Below are positions 28,720 to 32,706 of a stretch of DNA of 32,706 nucleotides, piece after piece. Source of the stretch: Prosthecobacter debontii. Lineage in GTDB: Bacteria; Verrucomicrobiota; Verrucomicrobiia; Verrucomicrobiales; Akkermansiaceae. Location: positions 1-32,706 of the forward strand of contig CAMBQC010000011.1 in assembly GCA_945869855.1 (NCBI GenBank), read 5' to 3'. Under the pieces are notes generated by a model. The model saw only the letters and a list, made by a program, of their open reading frames with translations, was not told where the DNA came from and did no database searches. The position numbers and the translations under genes are program-made. Position 1 is the first letter of the stretch; each line of letters begins with the position of its first letter.

Positions 28720-30871
28720 TTTCTCGTAGGGATTGCTTAAAGGACTCGGGCCAAGTGAGTGAGTCGATGTTATCTAAGTTGTTCCACTTCGGGCTTATGG
28801 CGGTGAGTTGGGCGTGATGAGAGGCGGCCATTGTGGAATCGCCGAGCATGTTTTGGGCGATGGCTAAAAGTGCGGTAGTGTTTTCGATTTCGGCGGGAGG
28901 AAGTCCCAGTTTGGTGGCGTGTTTCAGGTAGCGGATGGCGTCTTCGGTGTGGTCTGTTAGAAGGGCGATCCAACCGGAGCGGATCGCGGCGGAGGGGGCG
29001 TTGGGGAAACGGAAGAGGCCGGTGTTGAGGATCTCGATGGCTTGGCGAGGGTTGCCGGTTTCGAAGGCGGTATGGGCGGCCTCGGTGTAGTCGGTGGGGA
29101 GGTGGTCGGCTTCCGGTTGGTGGGTGATGAGATCGATCCACGTCGCGTGGGCAGTATCGAAATCGGCGAGCGTGACGAAAGCCGTGGCACGGACTCGCAG
29201 GCACTCCGCAGCTTGTGTGCCGAGGCGTTGCGCGTATTCGGCGAGACGGATGGCGGTGGCGGCGTGCTTGGGATTTTCCGAAAGCATGCGGGCGGCGGCG
29301 ATGGCTTTCCCGGCGATGATGGCTTGGCCGAGGGTATCGATGGTTGCGGAGTCTGTTAGACGCAGCGAGAAGGCAGAGATGTCGTCTTCGGACGGATCAT
29401 CGGGAAGGGTGAGCGACAAAAGGTGATCCGCTTGATCCTTGCGGAAACGGTTCAGGAGCGGAGCGAAATCCGGGGATTCGTAGCCATGCCAATCCTGGGT
29501 GCGGCGGAGGTGATCGAAGTCTGTGTCCGGCGGAACCCCGCGATTCGCCAAGGCGAGCAACGCGGGAGGCAGGTCGGTTGCTTTTTCCATAGCGCGCGAG
29601 ATGAACTCCGGTTTCTGCGAATCCAGCGCGAGGAACAGGGCGGTGGCGAAGGGCAGCCCCTGGGTGGCGGAATCGATCACGGCGAGAGTGGCTTCGCGGT
29701 CGCCGGTGGCGAAGACTTGTTTGATGATGTCAGCGTGGGCACGGTCGGCTGCGGTGAGTTCGGGAAACTGTTCGGGATAGGCGTCGGCGAGCCGGCGGGT
29801 GATGGGTGTCTCCGCAGAAAAGATGCGCAGTGTTTCCGGAAGCCTGCCGGGTAGCTCCTTGGCGAGGGTTTCGAGCCGGTTCGGGGTGGGGATTTCCGTG
29901 AGGGTTTGGGTGGCGGGATCGAGCTTGTATCCGTTGAGGGCGTTGAGGAGGTTTCCAGAACTGTTAGATAGTTCTTCGGAGTCCAGGCGCAGCGTGCGAT
30001 GGATGGTGAGTGTGTTTTCCGCAGTTAGCCTGATGCCGGATGCGGGGCGCTCGGAGACGGTGGCTTTCTTGGAGGACGGAGGGTGGAATTCTGCGTCACC
30101 CGCGAGCGGGATTTCACATGCGCTTCCGTCATTCATTTCGATGCGGAGGGTGGTGCCCCCGAAGATGGCGGAGGTGACGAAGGCGGAACTCGGGATGAGC
30201 GTTTCGGAGCGCAGGGCTTCGCCGGTGTTGGAGTCGTGGATGCGCCAGATCTGCAAGCCGTTCGCATCCGTGGTCGGGTGCGCGAACAACAGTCCGTTCT
30301 CCGAAAAGGGCTGGCAGGTTTCGGGATCGAGCCCTTTCGCGAACGTGCCGAGGGCGGCGATGGGTTTCTGTGTTCCCGCATGGCAGAGGAAGTTGATTTC
30401 ATCGCGGTGGACGATGATGAATTTCGAGTCCGGCGAGACGTTGAGGTGGGTGATTCCTTTGGCTTTCGCGGGGAACATGACGGCACCGACGGAAGGTTCA
30501 TCGGAAAGTTTCCAACGGATCACGGTCGGGTATTCACCCCCGACGGCGACGAAGAGATTTTCGCCCGCCGCTTTGAAACGGAGCACGGGAAAAGGGTGGC
30601 GCAGCTCCTTGACGGGCAGGGTGAATTCCGTGGAAGCGAGGATCTTGTCGAGGGCGGATTGGGTTTCGGGCGAAGCTTGGTTTGAAAGGGATGCGACGAG
30701 GTAGGGGACGGCCTTGTGGGGCTCGTTGTGATCGAGGTGGTTTTTCGCAAGGGCGAGCTGCGCGGCGGCGAGCGTGGGATTGCTTTTGGGCGCGGGGGAG
30801 CCTTGGGGAGCGGCAGGCTTTTCCCCGCAGGAGATCAGGAGGGCTAGGATGATGAAGATCCCGGATTTCAA
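28604..30871 (-). CDS. Predicted lipoprotein with beta-propeller-like N-terminal and TPR-like C-terminal region, function unknown (TTG start)
   Basis: MKSGIFIILALLISCGEKPAA lipobox; helical-repeat pattern AAHTAFETGNPRQAIEILNTGLFRFPNAPSA... Confidence 0.7.
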   Translation of the reverse strand: MKSGIFIILALLISCGEKPAAPQGSPAPKSNPTLAAAQLALAKNHLDHNEPHKAVPYLVASLSNQASPETQSALDKILASTEFTLPVKELRHPFPVLRFKAAGENLFVAVGGEYPTVIRWKLSDEPSVGAVMFPAKAKGITHLNVSPDSKFIIVHRDEINFLCHAGTQKPIAALGTFAKGLDPETCQPFSENGLLFAHPTTDANGLQIWRIHDSNTGEALRSETLIPSSAFVTSAIFGGTTLRIEMNDGSACEIPLAGDAEFHPPSSKKATVSERPASGIRLTAENTLTIHRTLRLDSEELSNSSGNLLNALNGYKLDPATQTLTEIPTPNRLETLAKELPGRLPETLRIFSAETPITRRLADAYPEQFPELTAADRAHADIIKQVFATGDREATLAVIDSATQGLPFATALFLALDSQKPEFISRAMEKATDLPPALLALANRGVPPDTDFDHLRRTQDWHGYESPDFAPLLNRFRKDQADHLLSLTLPDDPSEDDISAFSLRLTDSATIDTLGQAIIAGKAIAAARMLSENPKHAATAIRLAEYAQRLGTQAAECLRVRATAFVTLADFDTAHATWIDLITHQPEADHLPTDYTEAAHTAFETGNPRQAIEILNTGLFRFPNAPSAAIRSGWIALLTDHTEDAIRYLKHATKLGLPPAEIENTTALLAIAQNMLGDSTMAASHHAQLTAISPKWNNLDNIDSLTWPESFKQSLREIISGGAETEPWPLPENDPTDTAPFPGELPIVEPPLPSR

Positions 30872-30956
30872 AGCGGTTTATTGGAGTGTAATGCCGGCGG
30901 GGGCTTGATTTGCCTATGCGCGAGCGTGGGGGCATTTATAAGCTTGGGAATGAGAG

Positions 30957-31003
30957 CGTTGGGACAGGATATCCCAACGACGGACTGGGACTCCAAGTCC
31001 CAG
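30957..31003. repeat. Two adjacent REP-like hairpins between the U32 gene and the TPR-like lipoprotein gene
   Basis: CGTTGGGA-CAGGATA-TCCCAACG (30957-30979) and CTGGGAC-TCCAA-GTCCCAG (30985-31003), both perfect stems with no long T tract. Confidence 0.75.
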
Positions 31004-31009
31004 CCACGG

Positions 31010-32706
31010 TTACGCGAGGGTGCCTTCGGTGACGCCGAGTTTCTCTGTGGCGTGGATTTCGTTGAGGAGCGTGGCGGGTGAGATTTTTTCCGAAAGCAGA
31101 TCCTGATAGGAGCGGATGGTGGAGAGCGCGTCGGTTTGGTTTTCGTCGAGGAGCTCGATGCGGAAATGGCGGAGTCCGGAGGCGAGAAGCTGGGGGAGGA
31201 AGCGGGCGCCGGTCTGGGCGCGGCCGTTGAAGAGGGTGTTGCGGCAGCCGACATCGGCCTGCAGGCGGTGGAGCTGGCCGACGCGGTCGCGGAGGTGGAC
31301 GGTGTGCTTTTCGCAGGGTCGGCCGCAGTCCTTGTAGGTGGTGCCGGAGCTGAGGAAGGTGCAGAACACGCAGTGCTCCATATGAAACATCGGCATGTGC
31401 TGGTGAAGGGTGAGTTCCAACCATTCCGGCGGGGTTTTTCCTAACAGGTCTAGGACTTGGGAGATGTTCAGGTCATAGGAGATGGTGAGGCGATCGAGGC
31501 GGGCGGCTTCGCGGAGGAGCTTCGCGGAGAGAGGGTTGGCGACGTTGAGGGAGAAATCGCCGATCTTCACAATGTCGCTACGGTCTTTGTAGTAGTTGAG
31601 GGCGGCGAGGTTGCGGAGGAGGAGGCCGTGGGGTTCGGCGCGCTCGATGAGTTTCAGGTAGCCGGTTTCGCCGGGTTTGAGGATGCGGGGGGTGGCTAGA
31701 ATGATTGTTGATTGAGGATTGATGATTGAGGATTTGAAGAGGGATACCGCTTCCTTGTAGCGGCGGGGGTCTTCGAAATCGCAGTAGATTTGGGGGATGC
31801 CGGCTTCGAGGGCGGCTTCAAGTTGGGGGAGGGTGCGGGTGAGGACGCTTAGTTTTGGAGTGCCGGGTGATCGGTGATCCTCCGTCGCTGGAGCTATGGC
31901 GGACAGGTCGGTGATCGGTGGGAAGAGGGCTTCGGTTGTGGTGGGGGAAGATTGGCGATTGATGATTGATGATCCGACTTCGCCGAGGCTACGACGGACA
32001 GGTTGCTGATTATTGATTTGGGAGAGGTTGGTGACGAGGTCGCGGCGGAGTTGGTTGAGGGCGGAAAGGGGGAGGTGGCAGTTGCCTTCGATTTGGTTGT
32101 CGAGGGAGGCGAGTTCGTAGGGGGTGTCGCCGAGGCGGGAGAGTTGCTTTTCGAGAGTTTCGGTGGTGAGCGGTTGGTTCGATGCAGGTTCGAGCGGGAT
32201 CGTGGAAGACGCCTTGGAGACAAAGCCTGCGACCGATGCGGTGAGCGGATCGCCGGGTTGGCCGGTGAGGGTGATGTGGATGGGGGTTTTCTTGATTTTT
32301 GGTTTAGCGGATTGCCAGAATTTGCGGATTTCGGATTCGAGGGCGGGGTCGGCGGTTTTGTAGAGGGTGACGCCGGGGCGGATGCGGTCGAAGTTGATGC
32401 CGGAAAAGGTGCGGTGGAAGATGATGCGGTCGTTCTCGATTTTCCAGATCGAGGCGCCCTGTTCGAGATCGCGGTTCTCGCCGGCGTCGAAGACGATGCC
32501 GTCGCCGGCTTTGAGCGGTGGTTTTTGTTGGGATGGCGGGGTGTCGAGGCGGATCCAGCCGTTCTGTGCTTCGATGATCGTGCCGAGAAACGGGCCGCGT
32601 TTTTTTCCGAATTTCCCGTGAGTGAGGTAGGGGTGGTTGGTGCCTGCGAGCCAGCCGGTGGTGAGGCCGCGGGAGAAGGTCATTTCTAACTGGTATTTCT
32701 CTTCTT
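31010..32706 (-). CDS. U32 family peptidase (RlhA/YdcP-like), 5' end beyond the right edge, with in-frame repeat insertions
   Basis: The frame stays open past the ATG at 32683 to the edge (EEKYQLEMTFSRGLTTGWLAGTNHP...). MFHMEHCVFC, GRPCEKHTVHLRDRVGQLHRLQADVGCRNTLFN. Confidence 0.9.
   Translation of the reverse strand, partial: EEKYQLEMTFSRGLTTGWLAGTNHPYLTHGKFGKKRGPFLGTIIEAQNGWIRLDTPPSQQKPPLKAGDGIVFDAGENRDLEQGASIWKIENDRIIFHRTFSGINFDRIRPGVTLYKTADPALESEIRKFWQSAKPKIKKTPIHITLTGQPGDPLTASVAGFVSKASSTIPLEPASNQPLTTETLEKQLSRLGDTPYELASLDNQIEGNCHLPLSALNQLRRDLVTNLSQINNQQPVRRSLGEVGSSIINRQSSPTTTEALFPPITDLSAIAPATEDHRSPGTPKLSVLTRTLPQLEAALEAGIPQIYCDFEDPRRYKEAVSLFKSSIINPQSTIILATPRILKPGETGYLKLIERAEPHGLLLRNLAALNYYKDRSDIVKIGDFSLNVANPLSAKLLREAARLDRLTISYDLNISQVLDLLGKTPPEWLELTLHQHMPMFHMEHCVFCTFLSSGTTYKDCGRPCEKHTVHLRDRVGQLHRLQADVGCRNTLFNGRAQTGARFLPQLLASGLRHFRIELLDENQTDALSTIRSYQDLLSEKISPATLLNEIHATEKLGVTEGTLA
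31703..31737. repeat. Heptad tandem array in the U32 gene
   Basis: GATTGTT GATTGAG GATTGAT GATTGAG GATTTGA: five consecutive 7-bp units. Confidence 0.85.
31869..31919. repeat. GATCGGT heptads interrupted by a palindromic element (E1) in the U32 gene
   Basis: GATCGGT GATC-[CTCCGTCGCTGGAGCTATGGCGGACAG]-GTCGGT GATCGGT. The 33-bp window 31876-31908 aligns without gaps to 31971-32003. Confidence 0.8.
31950..32021. repeat. GATTGAT heptads interrupted by a palindromic element (E2) in the U32 gene
   Basis: GATTGGC GATTGAT GATTGAT GATC-[CGACTTCGCCGAGGCTACGACGGACAG]-GTTGCT GATTATT GATTTGG. Confidence 0.8.

Noticed and set aside
25123-31447. Recurrent word CTGTTAG/CTAACAG (25124, 28264, 28957, 29352, 29964, 31441)
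   Set aside because: Only modestly above rough expectation and without consistent spacing or gene position; mostly CTA-ACA or similar codon pairs.
32003-32689. 228-aa plus-strand ORF
   Set aside because: Antisense to the U32 peptidase gene; Gly/Glu/Val-rich shadow ORF.
1-32706. CRISPR array, prophage or transposase genes
   Set aside because: No direct-repeat/spacer array and no integrase, transposase or phage structural ORF was recognised; the repeats present are short heptads and palindromes.

Overview
The window is a chromosomal segment of about 32.7 kb, moderately GC-rich and consistent with Verrucomicrobiota (lineage is an inference from gene content). Most genes are housekeeping. In order: a partial FeS-type cryptochrome/photolyase, a PEP-CTERM protein, tRNA-Lys(TTT), truA and ruvX; a three-gene cassette (retropepsin-like 'zinc protease', inactive transglutaminase-7TM, ATP-grasp ligase); a Gfo/Idh/MocA oxidoreductase; ilvE; an mcsA-mcsB-clpC arginine-phosphorylation operon followed by a tandem-SH3 gene; nusA-infB-rbfA; nadC-birA; a RelBE-type toxin-antitoxin pair; a DUF817 protein; a very long purL; a rho with an atypical N-terminus; an endonuclease/exonuclease/phosphatase lipoprotein; a beta-propeller/TPR-like lipoprotein; and a U32 peptidase that runs off the right edge. 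The most unusual signal is a set of small repeats with 7-bp periodicity, some with inverted arms (GATNGNN ... ATCNNCN, or AAGACAC ... GTGTCTT). They occur in the infB-rbfA spacer and, in frame, inside the purL and U32 coding regions. Two copies of a 33-bp palindromic repeat sit inside such heptad arrays in the U32 gene and are read in two different frames. A separate 25-bp palindromic repeat occurs twice inside purL, both times encoding VGAIFGRPV. Together these look like palindromic/heptad elements that are tolerated or spread within ORFs, analogous to Rickettsia palindromic elements. All assignments come from reading the sequence by eye; no searches were run.
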